NCBI RefSeq assembly: GCF_014205135.1
Contig: NZ_JACHMY010000001.1
Coordinates: 7,130,001 to 7,194,000 of the forward strand
DNA from: Kribbella italica
GTDB lineage: Bacteria > Actinomycetota > Actinomycetes > Propionibacteriales > Kribbellaceae
DNA: 64,000 nucleotides
Direction of reading: 5' to 3'
Below the pieces are notes generated by a model. It was given only the letters and a program-made list of their open reading frames with translations. It did not search any database and was not told the origin of the DNA. Positions within the stretch are counted from its first letter, which is position 1; the number at the start of each line of letters is the position of its first letter. The translations under genes were made by a program, and so were the position numbers. Shown here one piece after another: positions 7,799 through 16,562 of the stretch.

Positions 7799-9010
7799 GT
7801 GCAACGGGCGCCCGAGCGGTTCAGCTGGCTCCGCCGGCCGTACCGCCGGGTGCGCCGGTGGTACGACTGGTTCGTCCGGCACGCCCCGCGCTTCCGCGAC
7901 CTGTTGTACATCGGGTTCAGCCTGCTGACGATCGTGGCCCAGGCGGCGAGCACGAGCGGGTCGAGGGGCTGGATCACCAAGAGCTGGGTGGTGCTGGCGA
8001 TCGGGGTGATCGCCTCGCTCGTGCTCTGGTGGCGGCGCAGGTACCCGATCACCGTGACCGTGATCGGCATCCTGGCGATGGCCGGCGGGCAGATCTTCGT
8101 CCCGATGGGGCTGGCGCTGCTGACGCTGGCGATTCGTCGCCGGGACGTCTGGCTCGCCGTACTGAGTCTTGCGGGCTACGCGGCGTACGTCGCGAGCACC
8201 TGGCAGGACGGCGGCGACCCGTACGTGCTGCTGTTCACCGGGCCCTTCCTGGTCGGCAGCTGGGTCGCCGTCGGCGCGTACGTCGGAGCGCGGCGCGACC
8301 TGATGGTGTCGCTGCGGGACCGGGCGGAGCGGGCCGAGGCCGAGCGGGAGCTGCGCGCCGAGCAGGCCAAGCTGGGTGAGCGGGCCCGGATCGCCCAGGA
8401 GATGCACGACGTACTCGCCCACAAGGTGTCGCTGATCGCGCTGCACGCCGGTGGCCTCGAGGTGAACCCCGCGGTCGGCCCGGAGAAGGTGGAGAGCTCC
8501 GCCGGGCTGATCCGGCAGACCGCGCGCCAGGCGATGGAGGACCTGCGCGAGGTGCTCGGTGTGCTCAAGGCGGACGTGAGCGAGGACGGCGCCGACCTGG
8601 CGCCGGTGCCGAAGGCGTCCGACCTGGCCCGGCTGGTCGGCGACTCGCGAGCGGCCGGCGTGGACGTCCGCAGCGCGCTGGACCTGCCGGACGGCGTGCC
8701 GCCGCTGGTCGGGCGGACCGTCTACCGGCTCGTCCAGGAGTCGCTGACGAACGTCCACAAGCACGCGCGCGGCGCGACCACCGAGGTCGTGGTCCGCGGT
8801 GCGGAAGGCGACGGCGTCACCGTCCGGGTGACGAACGTGCGACCGGTCGCGGCTGGTTCACTGCTCCCGGGCTCGGGCGCCGGGCTGGTCGGGCTGCGCG
8901 AGCGAGTCACTCTGTCCGGTGGTCAGCTGACCGCCGGACCCACGCCGGACGGCGGCTGGCGGGTCGAAGCCTGGCTGCCGTGGTCGGACGGCAGAGAAGG
9001 AGAGTCATGA
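7799..9010 (+). CDS. sensor histidine kinase (HisKA_3 / NarL type)
   Basis: A 403-residue membrane kinase. Residues ~30-165 contain five to six hydrophobic segments. Then come a short coiled coil (RAERAEAERELRAEQAKLGE), the dimerisation and phospho-acceptor box (RIAQEMHDVLAHKVSLI, His at ~206) and an HATPase domain (VQESLTNVHKHA, GAGLVGLRERV). It overlaps the response regulator gene by four bases (ATGA), so the two are translationally coupled. The signal is unknown. The adjacent divergent ABC exporter is a plausible target. Confidence 0.92.
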   Translation: MQRAPERFSWLRRPYRRVRRWYDWFVRHAPRFRDLLYIGFSLLTIVAQAASTSGSRGWITKSWVVLAIGVIASLVLWWRRRYPITVTVIGILAMAGGQIFVPMGLALLTLAIRRRDVWLAVLSLAGYAAYVASTWQDGGDPYVLLFTGPFLVGSWVAVGAYVGARRDLMVSLRDRAERAEAERELRAEQAKLGERARIAQEMHDVLAHKVSLIALHAGGLEVNPAVGPEKVESSAGLIRQTARQAMEDLREVLGVLKADVSEDGADLAPVPKASDLARLVGDSRAAGVDVRSALDLPDGVPPLVGRTVYRLVQESLTNVHKHARGATTEVVVRGAEGDGVTVRVTNVRPVAAGSLLPGSGAGLVGLRERVTLSGGQLTAGPTPDGGWRVEAWLPWSDGREGES

Positions 9011-9663
9011 CACGGCTGCTGATCGTGGACGACGAGGCGCTGGTCCGGGCCGGGCTGAAGATGATCCTGGAGTCCGACGAGGACCTCGAGGTGGTCGCCG
9101 AGGCCGAGGACGGTGCCGACGCGGCCGCGATGGTCCGCGAGCACCGGCCGGACGTCGTCCTGATGGACATCCGGATGCCCCGGCTGGACGGGCTGGCCGC
9201 GACGCGGGAGATCCAGGCGCTGCCGGATCCGCCGAAGGTCGTCGTCCTGACGACGTTCGACCTGGACGACTACGTGTTCCGCGCGCTACAGGCGGGGGCG
9301 AGCGGGTTCCTGCTGAAGGACACGCCGCCGCGGGAGTTGGTACAGGCGGTCCGGGTGGTCGCGGCCGGCGAGGCGATGCTGTCGCCGGCGGTGACACGGC
9401 GGCTGATCGGGCACTTCGCGGCGGACCCGCGGACGGACCGGCAGCGGGACGCGCGGGCGCGGTTGACCGCGCTCACCGACCGGGAGCGCGAGGTGCTCGC
9501 GACGGTCGCCAAGGGGCTGTCGAACGCCGACATCGGCAAGACGCTGTTCATGAGCGAGGCGACCGTGAAGGCGCACGTCTCGCGGGTGCTGGTGAAGCTG
9601 AACGCCACCAACCGGGTCCAGGTCGCGATCCTGGCCCACGACGCCGGGCTCCTGGACGAATAA
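9007..9663 (+). CDS. NarL/LuxR-family response regulator
   Basis: A 218-residue regulator with an N-terminal receiver domain (acidic pocket DDE, phospho-acceptor in VVLMDIRMPRLDG, Thr in VVLTTFD, Lys in FLLKD) and a C-terminal LuxR helix-turn-helix (LSNADIGKTLFMSEATVKAHVSRVL). ATG 9007 overlaps the kinase stop. It is the partner of kinase 7799-9010. Confidence 0.93.
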   Translation: MTRLLIVDDEALVRAGLKMILESDEDLEVVAEAEDGADAAAMVREHRPDVVLMDIRMPRLDGLAATREIQALPDPPKVVVLTTFDLDDYVFRALQAGASGFLLKDTPPRELVQAVRVVAAGEAMLSPAVTRRLIGHFAADPRTDRQRDARARLTALTDREREVLATVAKGLSNADIGKTLFMSEATVKAHVSRVLVKLNATNRVQVAILAHDAGLLDE

Positions 9664-9681
9664 AGGCGGTATCAACAAAAG

Positions 9682-9734
9682 GAAACCGGCCGTGCGCCGC
9701 CGGAGGGGTGGGGCGGCGACGCACGGCCGGTTTC
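9682..9734. terminator. bidirectional hairpin terminator
   Basis: A 15-bp stem (9682-9696 with 9720-9734, arm GAAACCGGCCGTGCG) extended by a GC-rich inner stem, between the convergent response regulator and NlpC/P60 genes. An A-run precedes and TTTC follows, so it could act in either direction. Confidence 0.65.
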
Positions 9735-9804
9735 AGGTCAGCGACCGGAGGGGGGATCCGGTCTCGCTGACGGTCTGGACCGGGTCAGGACCCGGTCCGG
9801 AGCC

Positions 9805-10650
9805 TCACTTGCGGCCGAAGGCCACGTTCGAGCTCCAGATCTTCGCCTTCGCGACCGGCTTGCCCGGCTTCGAGGCGTGCCACAGCGTGTTCGCGCCGGC
9901 GTAGATGCCGACGTGGTAAACGCCGCCGCCACCGCTCTTGAAGAACACCAGGTCGCCCGGCTTGGCCGCCTTACGGCTGATGTGCTTGGTGGCGCTGTAC
10001 TGCTGGCGCGAGGTGCGGGGCAGCTTCTTGCCGGCCTTCTTGTAGACGTAGCCGGTGTAGCCCGAGCAGTCGAAGCCCCTGGTCGTCGTGCCGCCGTAGC
10101 GGTACGGCGTGCCCTTGAGCTTCGCGGCTTCCTTCAGCACCTTGGCCTGGAACGTCGTCGCCTTGCCGGAGCCGCCGTGCAGCAGACCGTGGCTGGCCGC
10201 GTAGAACAGCGAGCGCCAGGTGTTCACGGTCATCGAGCCGCTGCGGGGCAGGCCCACGCGGCGCTGGAAGTTCGCCACCGCGGTGCGGGTGGCCGAGCCG
10301 TACCAGCCGCCGGCCGGGACGTCGAGGGAGCGCTGGACGTAACGAACGGCCGAACCGGCGTCGCCGTAGCGCAGCAGCGGCTTGGTGCTGATCGCCTTGT
10401 TGCCCCGGGCCCAGGCGGCCGAGGAGGTCTTCGAGGTTCCCGCGTGGGCGGTGTCGGCCGGTGCGACGACGCTGAGCGCCGCTCCACCGGAGACGGCCAG
10501 GCCGACCGAGAGGACGGCTGCCGCGGCCCGGGGAGCCGAGGGCTTGCTGGTCTTGCGGTGCTTGGCCAGCGTCCGTCCGGTCGGCCGGGTACTGGATTCG
10601 CTCGTGGTGACGGCGCGCAGAAGCGCTGTCCGTCGGGCAGTGACGGGCAT
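9805..10650 (-). CDS. secreted NlpC/P60 peptidoglycan hydrolase with peptidoglycan-binding domain
   Basis: A 281-residue exported wall hydrolase. It has an unusually long N-terminus before a hydrophobic export segment (AAAAVLSVGLAVSGGAALSVV, ending DTAHA at ~70). A PG_binding_1 domain follows (LRYGDAGSAVRYVQRSL and TAVANFQRRVGLP). The NlpC/P60 domain has catalytic Cys in FDCSGYTGYV, His in YHVGIY and a third polar residue in LWHASK. These enzymes usually cut D-Glu-DAP bonds in stem peptides. The c-di-AMP riboswitch upstream implies control by that second messenger, as for other actinobacterial wall hydrolases. Confidence 0.93.
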   Translation of the reverse strand: MPVTARRTALLRAVTTSESSTRPTGRTLAKHRKTSKPSAPRAAAAVLSVGLAVSGGAALSVVAPADTAHAGTSKTSSAAWARGNKAISTKPLLRYGDAGSAVRYVQRSLDVPAGGWYGSATRTAVANFQRRVGLPRSGSMTVNTWRSLFYAASHGLLHGGSGKATTFQAKVLKEAAKLKGTPYRYGGTTTRGFDCSGYTGYVYKKAGKKLPRTSRQQYSATKHISRKAAKPGDLVFFKSGGGGVYHVGIYAGANTLWHASKPGKPVAKAKIWSSNVAFGRK

Positions 10651-10658
10651 GGTTGTCT

Positions 10659-10833
10659 CCCGACGCCTGCGGAGTTAGCTGTCGGGTTCGGGCTGGAAGT
10701 CGATCGCCCGGTCCGCTCCCGCGGACTTCACCCCAGGGACCCGGCCACTCACGGCCGGGACCCAACATCCTGGGTCCCCCACCTCTGCCATGGTTGTTCG
10801 AGGGGAACAGGTGCGCCTGGCAGAGCTCGGCGT
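10659..10833 (-). promoter_or_regulatory. c-di-AMP (ydaO/yuaA) riboswitch
   Basis: Read on the minus strand, the leader of the NlpC/P60 gene begins GCCGAGCTCTGCC (10833 down). It then has GGGGTGAAG in the middle and ends with the diagnostic block GAACCCGACAGCTAAC followed by CGCAGGCGT (around 10685 to 10661). This end block is the conserved core of the ydaO-type c-di-AMP riboswitch, which in actinobacteria commonly precedes Rpf and NlpC/P60 wall hydrolase genes. The hydrolase start codon follows about 9 bases after the aptamer. Confidence 0.88.
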
Positions 10834-11030
10834 TGACACACCTGCAGTTCGTCTAATTTGTCGAACCGCCGACGACTGTATAACAGAACGATCACGGCGC
10901 AAACCCTCAAATCCACAGGGACCCTCTCAAAAGGCCCTGAGTGGCTCTCTGACGGGTCAGCGACTGGTGTTGAACATCAGGTGTCCTGAGCGTGTCTGAG
11001 CGTCGTTCAGGCGTCCGCGCAGCCGGTTTT

Positions 11031-11078
11031 GGTGACCTGGGTCACAGTCCAAGGTCGCGCTGTGTGACAACGGGCACA
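11031..11078. promoter_or_regulatory. two Crp/GlxR-like sites
   Basis: GGTGA-N6-TCACA at 11031-11046 and TGTGA-N6-GCACA at 11063-11078 each differ from the Crp consensus TGTGA-N6-TCACA by one base. Their centres are 32 bp apart, close to three helical turns. They lie about 200 bases upstream of the riboswitch leader of the NlpC/P60 gene and just after the stop of 11080-12048. Confidence 0.5.
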
Positions 11079-11079
11079 G

Positions 11080-12048
11080 TCAGTACCCAGCCTGCCCTTC
11101 GCCGAGCAGCTCCAGGAACCTCTCCAGGCCCACGTTCCCGCCTGAAAGCACCACTCCGACCCGCTCCGGGAGGCCCTCCACCCGGCCGGCCAGCAACGCC
11201 GCCAGCGCACTCGCGCCGCTCGGCTCCAGGACCACCTTCAGCCGCTCGAACGCGAACGCCATCGCGGCCCGGATCTCGTCGTCGGAGACCAGCGCGAACT
11301 CCTCCACCAGCCGCTGGTTCACCACGAACGTCAGCTCGCCCGGCATCGAGACCGCCTGGCCGTCGGCGATCGTCCGCGGCACCGCGATCTCGATCCGGTG
11401 CCCGGCTGCCAGCGACCGGGCGTGGTCGTCGCCCGCGGCCGGCTCGACGCCGATCATCCGGATGCCGGGGGACAGGACGGTCGCCGCGGTCGCGCAGCCG
11501 GCCATCAGCCCACCACCCCCGACCGGGACGAGCAGCGCGCCGAGCGGACCGACCTCCTCGATCAGCTCGAGTGCGACCGTGCCCTGCCCGGCCATCACGT
11601 CGTAGTGGTCGTACGGCGGAATCAGCGTCAGCCCGCGATCCTCCGACAGCTTCGCCGCCAGGGCCGCCCGGTCCTCGGTGTAGCGGTCGAAGTGGATCAC
11701 CTCCGCGCCGTACCCGCGCGTCGCGGCGACCTTCGTCGGCGGCGCGTCGGCCGGCATCAGGATCACCGCCCGCGTCCCGGCCAGCCGAGCCGCCAGCGCG
11801 ACCGCCTGGGCGTGGTTGCCCGACGAGAACGCCGCGACGCCGCGGGCCCGTTCCTCCTCGGTCAGCCGGCTCACCGCGTTGAACGCGCCCCGGAACTTGA
11901 ACGCCCCGATCCGCTGGAAGTTCTCGGCCTTGAGGAACACCTCCGCGCCGACCCGTTCGTTCAGCGTGCGGGACGTCAGCACCGGCGTACGGTGTGCCGC
12001 TCCCGCGATCCGGTCGGCGGCTGCTTGTACGTCGTCGAAGGTCAGCAT
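11080..12048 (-). CDS. PLP-dependent threonine/serine dehydratase-like enzyme
   Basis: A 322-residue fold-type II PLP enzyme. The PLP lysine lies in FKFRGAFNAV (after ENFQRIGA), the phosphate-binding loop is PVGGGGLMAG, and SSGNHAQAVA is the asparagine loop. It lacks a C-terminal ACT or IlvA regulatory domain, so it resembles catabolic threonine ammonia-lyase or serine racemase rather than biosynthetic IlvA. The expected reaction is deamination of L-threonine or L-serine to a 2-oxoacid. The exact substrate is not determinable. Confidence 0.88.
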   Translation of the reverse strand: MLTFDDVQAAADRIAGAAHRTPVLTSRTLNERVGAEVFLKAENFQRIGAFKFRGAFNAVSRLTEEERARGVAAFSSGNHAQAVALAARLAGTRAVILMPADAPPTKVAATRGYGAEVIHFDRYTEDRAALAAKLSEDRGLTLIPPYDHYDVMAGQGTVALELIEEVGPLGALLVPVGGGGLMAGCATAATVLSPGIRMIGVEPAAGDDHARSLAAGHRIEIAVPRTIADGQAVSMPGELTFVVNQRLVEEFALVSDDEIRAAMAFAFERLKVVLEPSGASALAALLAGRVEGLPERVGVVLSGGNVGLERFLELLGEGQAGY

Positions 12049-12066
12049 GGGCTGAAACTACCTTGT

Positions 12067-13887
12067 CTAGCAGGAGATCAGCGTGTCTCCGATCCCCAGG
12101 CAGAAGTCCTTGCCCGGCCCGCCGTCGAGCACGTCCTTGCCGGGGCCACCGATCAGGAGGTCCTTGCCCTTGCCGCCGTACAGGATGTCCTTGCCGCCAC
12201 CGCCGAGCAGCAGGTCGTCGCCCTTCAGACCGCACAGGACGTCGTTGCCCGGGGTGCCGATCAGCAGGTCGCTGCCGTTCGTGCCGGTGTGGGTGCAGCT
12301 GGGAGCAGAGGGCGCTTCGGTGACCTCGACGGCTCCGGCTTCGCAGTTGGTGCCCTGTGGCCGGGCGGTGCCGCGCTGGTCCGTAGTAAGTACAGTGCAC
12401 GCGGCCGCGGGGACCAGTCCGTTCGCCAACGAAGCAGCCAGCGGCAGCATGGTCTGCGTGGGTCCGCCGTTGCCGGCCAGTGCGCCCAGCTGTGGGCTGC
12501 CGACGTTGCTCTGGTCGCCGGTGCCTGCCAGCGAGCAACTGCCGTCGCCGTCCAGGTTGTAGCCAGTAGAAGTAGTCGCCAGCTCGATGCCGCAGTCGCT
12601 CGTGCCGCCACCGCCGGCCAGGATCGAGCCGAAGGTCTGCAGCCCGGCGCTGGTCGCCACGTTGTCGCCCACTCCGCCCGCGGTGTTGCCGGAGACCGTC
12701 GCGTGGCGCAGGTGGACGTCGTGGGCGAGCGTGTAGATGCCACCACCCGCGGCGTCCGCGCTGTTGCCCGTCACGGTCGAGTTGTCGACCCGGACCTCGC
12801 CGGTGAGCGCGGAGATGCCGCCACCCTGGCTGTCCGCGACGCCCGACGCCGTGTTGCCGCTGATGGTCGAGCGGACGACGTGGATCTGCGCCGGGGGAGG
12901 ACCACCGCTGTTCTCGATGATGCCGGTACTGATACCGCCGCCCGCACCGGTCCGCGAGTTGCCGGAGATCGTCGACTCGGTCACCGTGACGACCGGCTGG
13001 TCCGCCGGCGCGTCCTGGTCGAACAGCACCTGCACGCCGCCGCCCTGACTCGTCCCGGCCGGGTGGTTGTTGGTGATGGTCGAGCCGGTGACAGTGAGGT
13101 CGCCGCAGGCCGAGCAGATGACTCCGGTGCCGCCGTTGTTGTCGACAGTCGTATTAGTAAGAGTGAACAGACCAGAGCCCTGCCCAGTAGTCCGTACGCC
13201 GTCACCGCCGTTGTCGCTGATCGTCGAGGCGGTCACCGTGAGGGCTCCGTCGGTCAGGCCGACCCCGCGACCGGTGTTGTTCGCGACCGTCGTATCGGTG
13301 AGGTGCACCGTGCCCAACGACAGCGCCACACCCGTACCGGTGTTGTCGTGGATGCTGGAGTCGGTCAGGTCGAGCACTGCGCCACCGAGCGAGCTGGCGA
13401 GGACCCTGCCCGTACCGGCGTTGTTGCCGGTCGCCGTGGAGTCGGTGAGCGAGGCGTCGCCGTTGTGCCGCAGCGCGGCGCCGTCGACGTCGTCCCCACC
13501 GGTCAAAGTGACCTCCTGCAAGGCGATCGAGCCGTCCGAGTCGATGGCGTCGAGCACGCGCTCGCCGGCGCAGTTCTGGTCGATCGTCGAGGCGTTGCCG
13601 TCGATGGTGAGCGGCTGCGCCGACGTACTGTCCAGGTCGCCGGAGGCGTTCGTGTCGTTGTCGCCGCACAGGTTCAGCCCGTACGACGCGGAGGCGGCGA
13701 GCGTGATCGTCGTGGGAGTCGCGGCCGCGTTCGCCGTACTGACCGCCTCCCGGAGTGAGGTGAGTCCGTCGGCGCCGTTGACGACGTCGGCGGTGGTGGT
13801 GACGGTGATCGTGGCGGCCTGCGCCGGACTGGCCGGAACCAGCAGCGCGGCGGCGAGCACGAGACAGGACAAGACGGCGCGACGCAT
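12067..13887 (-). CDS. secreted CSLREA-type beta-helix protein with RTX repeats
   Basis: A 606-residue exported protein. A signal peptide (MRRAVLSCLVLAAALLVPA, ending AQAA) is followed by the CSLREA-domain signature (GLTSLREAVSTANA). A long parallel beta-helix comes next, with repeated short segments such as DSTATGNN, DTTVANNTG and STISGNTAS, many ending in Asn or Thr. The last ~60 residues carry glycine-aspartate RTX-like repeats (GTPGNDVLCG, GGGGKDILYGG, GGPGKDVLDGG) that bind calcium in related proteins, closed by a Cys pair. A role as an adhesin or polysaccharide-binding surface protein is likely but unproven. The start at 13887 is chosen for its signal peptide. Confidence 0.82.
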   Translation of the reverse strand: MRRAVLSCLVLAAALLVPASPAQAATITVTTTADVVNGADGLTSLREAVSTANAAATPTTITLAASASYGLNLCGDNDTNASGDLDSTSAQPLTIDGNASTIDQNCAGERVLDAIDSDGSIALQEVTLTGGDDVDGAALRHNGDASLTDSTATGNNAGTGRVLASSLGGAVLDLTDSSIHDNTGTGVALSLGTVHLTDTTVANNTGRGVGLTDGALTVTASTISDNGGDGVRTTGQGSGLFTLTNTTVDNNGGTGVICSACGDLTVTGSTITNNHPAGTSQGGGVQVLFDQDAPADQPVVTVTESTISGNSRTGAGGGISTGIIENSGGPPPAQIHVVRSTISGNTASGVADSQGGGISALTGEVRVDNSTVTGNSADAAGGGIYTLAHDVHLRHATVSGNTAGGVGDNVATSAGLQTFGSILAGGGGTSDCGIELATTSTGYNLDGDGSCSLAGTGDQSNVGSPQLGALAGNGGPTQTMLPLAASLANGLVPAAACTVLTTDQRGTARPQGTNCEAGAVEVTEAPSAPSCTHTGTNGSDLLIGTPGNDVLCGLKGDDLLLGGGGKDILYGGKGKDLLIGGPGKDVLDGGPGKDFCLGIGDTLISC

Positions 13888-14063
13888 CAGAAATCCCCCA
13901 AAGCCGTTCGCGGCTCCCCCAGCAAACCGGCTTTCCGAGACTTCACCGTGCCACAACCACTCGGGTGGCCGCCAGAGTTCGTAGCATGTCAAGAAGGGCG
14001 AGGCGGCTCCGTACTGATGACGAGCGGTTCCCACTCCGGGAGCCGAAACCGGAGGAGACACTC

Positions 14064-14426
14064 GTGAAGTACCTGGTAGTGCTGAACATCAACCCCGACG
14101 TGCTGAGCGCCCTGACCGAGGCCGAGCAGCAGGCGGTCTTCAGCGGGCACGGGAAGTTCCTGGCCACGGTCCAGGAGTCCGGCGAGTTCCACAGCACGGT
14201 CGCGCTGGCCGAGCCGGCCAAGTCCTCGGTGGTCAAGGTGCGCGACGGCGTCCCGGCGGTGACGGACGGGCCGTTCGTGGAGGCGAAGGAGTTCCTGGCC
14301 GGCTACTACCTGCTGGAGTGCGCGTCGCGCGCGCGGGTCGAGGAACTGGCCGCGATGATCCCGGACGCCGGCATCGAGGGCCTCGGGGTCGAGGTCCGCG
14401 AGGTGGTCTTCGAGCAGGCGCGGTAG
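14064..14426 (+). CDS. YCII-related domain protein
   Basis: A 120-residue protein of the YCII/DGPF family (MKYLVVLNI start; DGPFVEAKEFLAGYYLLEC). These small ferredoxin-fold proteins often accompany ECF sigma factors, but none is nearby. Start GTG 14064 has a good GGAGGA ribosome site. The function is unknown. Confidence 0.85.
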   Translation: MKYLVVLNINPDVLSALTEAEQQAVFSGHGKFLATVQESGEFHSTVALAEPAKSSVVKVRDGVPAVTDGPFVEAKEFLAGYYLLECASRARVEELAAMIPDAGIEGLGVEVREVVFEQAR

Positions 14427-14473
14427 CGACGGACCGGCGGCAGGGACTCGACGAGCCCCTGCCGCCGCCTGGA

Positions 14474-14659
14474 TCAGGAGGTCTGGTCGTCGACCTTCGC
14501 GTCGCCGGCGTTCTTCTTGATCGACTCGATCCCGTTCAGCGCCGAGGCCTTGGTCTTGTAGCTCTCGCTGCTGGTCGCGATCACCTCGCCGTTGCCGGCC
14601 TTGAGCCGGAACCGGAACTCGCCCGACTTGTCCTCGTACAGCTCGAACTTGCCCGCCAT
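14474..14659 (-). CDS. YegP-type DUF1508 protein
   Basis: A 61-residue protein (MAGKFELYEDKSGEFRFRLKA) of the DUF1508 family, with one copy of the repeat containing EFRFRLKAGNGEVIATSSESY and a Lys-rich helix. Start ATG 14659 has a strong GGAGG ribosome site on the minus strand. The function is unknown; a stress role has been suggested for relatives. Confidence 0.85.
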   Translation of the reverse strand: MAGKFELYEDKSGEFRFRLKAGNGEVIATSSESYKTKASALNGIESIKKNAGDAKVDDQTS

Positions 14660-14777
14660 AAGGAACCTCCCGTGTGATGGTCTGACGACCCTTCGGAGCG
14701 TAGCCCTCGGCTCACTTCGTGTCGCCCGACCGGCCGGGAACCCGCTGAGTCGTACGGTGTACGGTACGATGTGCGCC

Positions 14778-15437
14778 ATGAGCGCCCGGACGATTCCGCT
14801 GCTGCCCTGTCGCGAGCTCGACGACGTGGTGCCGTTCTACGAAGCGCTCGGCTTCCGGCTGACCTACCGCCAGGACCGTCCGTACCCGTGCCTCGGCGTG
14901 ACCCGCGACGACGGCTTCGACCTGCAGTTCTTCGGCCTGCCCGCGTACGACGTGGAGAACTCCCTGTTCAGCGTGATCGTCGCGGTCCCCGACACCCAGG
15001 CCCTGTACGACGAGTTCGCGGCCGGCCTGCGTACGGCGTACGGGAAGCTGCCGATCGCCGGGCTGCCGCGGATCACCCGGCCGCGCCGCAAGCAGGGCGC
15101 GGGGGCGGGCTTCTCCGTCATCGACCCGGCCGGCAACTGGCTGCGGATCAGCGCGGTCGCCGAGGAGGCCGAGACCGGCGACCGGTTCGAGCGGGCCCTG
15201 CTGAACGCCGCCCGCCAGGCCGACTCGCGCGGCGACGAGGCGGCGGGGATCCGCGTTCTCGAAGCAGCCCTCCGTCGGCACCCCGACGCCACGGACGAGG
15301 AGCGCCTGCCGGTCCTGCTCTACCTGACCGAACTACTGATCCGCACCGGCGGCCCGGCCGCTGCCGTGGTCGAGCAGATCGAGGCAGCCGGCTTCGCCGA
15401 CCAGTTGGGCGACCTCAAAGAGCAGCTGACCGATTAG
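14778..15437 (+). CDS. glyoxalase/bleomycin-resistance (VOC) superfamily protein with helical tail
   Basis: A 219-residue product. The N-terminal ~120 residues are a VOC domain (IPLLPCRELDDVVPFYEALGF, then FSVIDPAGNWLRI), as in bleomycin-binding and dioxygenase proteins. The C-terminal ~90 residues are helical and resemble a short TPR-like tail (ALRRHPDATDEERLPVLLYL). The leaderless -10 box TACGAT (14765-14770) points to ATG 14778 rather than the ATG 9 bases upstream. The 3' end overlaps the convergent GNAT-like gene by 23 bases. Confidence 0.78.
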   Translation: MSARTIPLLPCRELDDVVPFYEALGFRLTYRQDRPYPCLGVTRDDGFDLQFFGLPAYDVENSLFSVIVAVPDTQALYDEFAAGLRTAYGKLPIAGLPRITRPRRKQGAGAGFSVIDPAGNWLRISAVAEEAETGDRFERALLNAARQADSRGDEAAGIRVLEAALRRHPDATDEERLPVLLYLTELLIRTGGPAAAVVEQIEAAGFADQLGDLKEQLTD

Positions 15438-15822
15438 CCCCGGGCCACGGACCAGGCGGCGGGCCGTCGGCGTCCGGGCGCTCCTCCTGCTCTGTCTTGT
15501 AGGGCCGCATGCCGCGGGCCTTGTAGTTCTCCACCTCGACCTCGGTGCCCTCGCCCTTCAGGGCGATGTAGCCGGCCGGTACGCCGCCGGTGTGCGCGAC
15601 CCAGGTCTCGAAGGCCGGCCGGGTCAGGTGCTGGATCCAGCGGGCCCAGTCCCACTCGAGCTTGGTGGTCCAGTGCCAGTCGCCGCCGACCGAGCTGTAG
15701 AAGTAGCGGGCGAACTCGGGGGAGACCTCTTCGACCCGGCGGACCTCGGCGGTGTCGTTCTTGGCCGGGCGGACGTCGTACGGGCTGGTCTGCTCGAGGT
15801 AGGTCAGGACGCTGACGGTCAT
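15415..15822 (-). CDS. GNAT acetyltransferase-like protein with an internal deletion
   Basis: A 135-residue product. It begins like a known actinobacterial GNAT family: a YLEQTSP segment near residue 8, FYSSVGGDWHWTTKLEW, then TWVAHTGGVPAGYIAL. Directly after EGTEVEVE it jumps to NYKARGMRPYKTEQEE, which resembles the last strand of such enzymes. The central acetyl-CoA-binding motif (R/Q-x-x-G-x-G/A) is absent, suggesting loss of roughly 45-50 residues in frame. It overlaps the TetR gene by four bases and is probably co-transcribed with it. It is unlikely to be an active acetyltransferase. Confidence 0.6.
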   Translation of the reverse strand: MTVSVLTYLEQTSPYDVRPAKNDTAEVRRVEEVSPEFARYFYSSVGGDWHWTTKLEWDWARWIQHLTRPAFETWVAHTGGVPAGYIALKGEGTEVEVENYKARGMRPYKTEQEERPDADGPPPGPWPGANRSAAL

Positions 15823-16478
15823 GCGCCGCGGACGCCTCGGATGCCGGCGACGACCAGGTCGACGCCGAGGGCGTAGTACTGGTCGGTGGAGGTCGGGCAG
15901 ATCAGGGTGTCGGCAGCGCTGGTGATGAGCGGGTAGCGCTTGGGGTCCAGAGCGCCGAGCGCGGCGCGCTTGACCCGCAAGGCCTGCTCGCGGGCGACCG
16001 GCTCGGGGTCCTCGCCGGAGCCGGGCTCGGTGGTGACCAGCGTGATCAGCGAGCAGATCGACTGGCGGCCGACCTCGGCGGCGTAGTCGGTGTCGAAGCC
16101 GCCCTCGACCAGCAGCTCCATCGTCCGCTCGGCCATCTCCAGGCCGGGCTCGGCGATCAGGATCCGGCCCAGGGTCAGCCCGGCCACGCGCGGGTGCGGC
16201 CGCAGCGCGTCGACGAACGCGGTCAGCATCTGGTGCAGCCGCTGGTCCCACGGCCGGTCCGACCGCTCCGGCAGCTCGATGCTGGCGAGCAGCCGGTCGC
16301 CGAGCGCGTTGAGCAGGTCGTTCTTGTCGCTGAAGTGCCGGTAGAGCGCCATCGGCGTCACCTCGTGCAGCTGCGCGAGCCGCCGGAGGGTGACCGCGTC
16401 CAGGCCCTCGGTGTCGGCGAGCTCCAGTGCGCTGTCGACGACCTGGGTGGGGTCGAGCCGCTTCGTGAGGGTGGGCAT
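15819..16478 (-). CDS. TetR-family repressor
   Basis: A 219-residue regulator. The N-terminal helix-turn-helix is clear (LRRLAQLHEVTPMALYRHFSDKNDLLN), and the C-terminal ligand domain resembles TetR_C (FVDALRPHPRVAGLTL). It is divergent from an MFS exporter gene, the usual layout for a drug-responsive repressor acting on the exporter and on itself. The start at 16478 lies 85 bases from the exporter start. Confidence 0.9.
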   Translation of the reverse strand: MPTLTKRLDPTQVVDSALELADTEGLDAVTLRRLAQLHEVTPMALYRHFSDKNDLLNALGDRLLASIELPERSDRPWDQRLHQMLTAFVDALRPHPRVAGLTLGRILIAEPGLEMAERTMELLVEGGFDTDYAAEVGRQSICSLITLVTTEPGSGEDPEPVAREQALRVKRAALGALDPKRYPLITSAADTLICPTSTDQYYALGVDLVVAGIRGVRGA

Positions 16479-16479
16479 G

Positions 16480-16562
16480 TTGACAAGTTTACACCGTAGA
16501 CCTAGCGTGTACGACGTCAGCATACAGCGTATACGTACGACGTAGACTCCTGTGAGGTAGTT
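16480..16562 (+). promoter_or_regulatory. divergent promoter and likely TetR operator
   Basis: TTGACA (16480-16485), 17 bases, then TAGCGT (16503-16508) forms a near-consensus promoter for the MFS gene. Downstream, palindromic steps such as CGTATACG near 16528-16535 and repeated TACGACGT pieces make a likely operator for the TetR protein. Confidence 0.5.
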
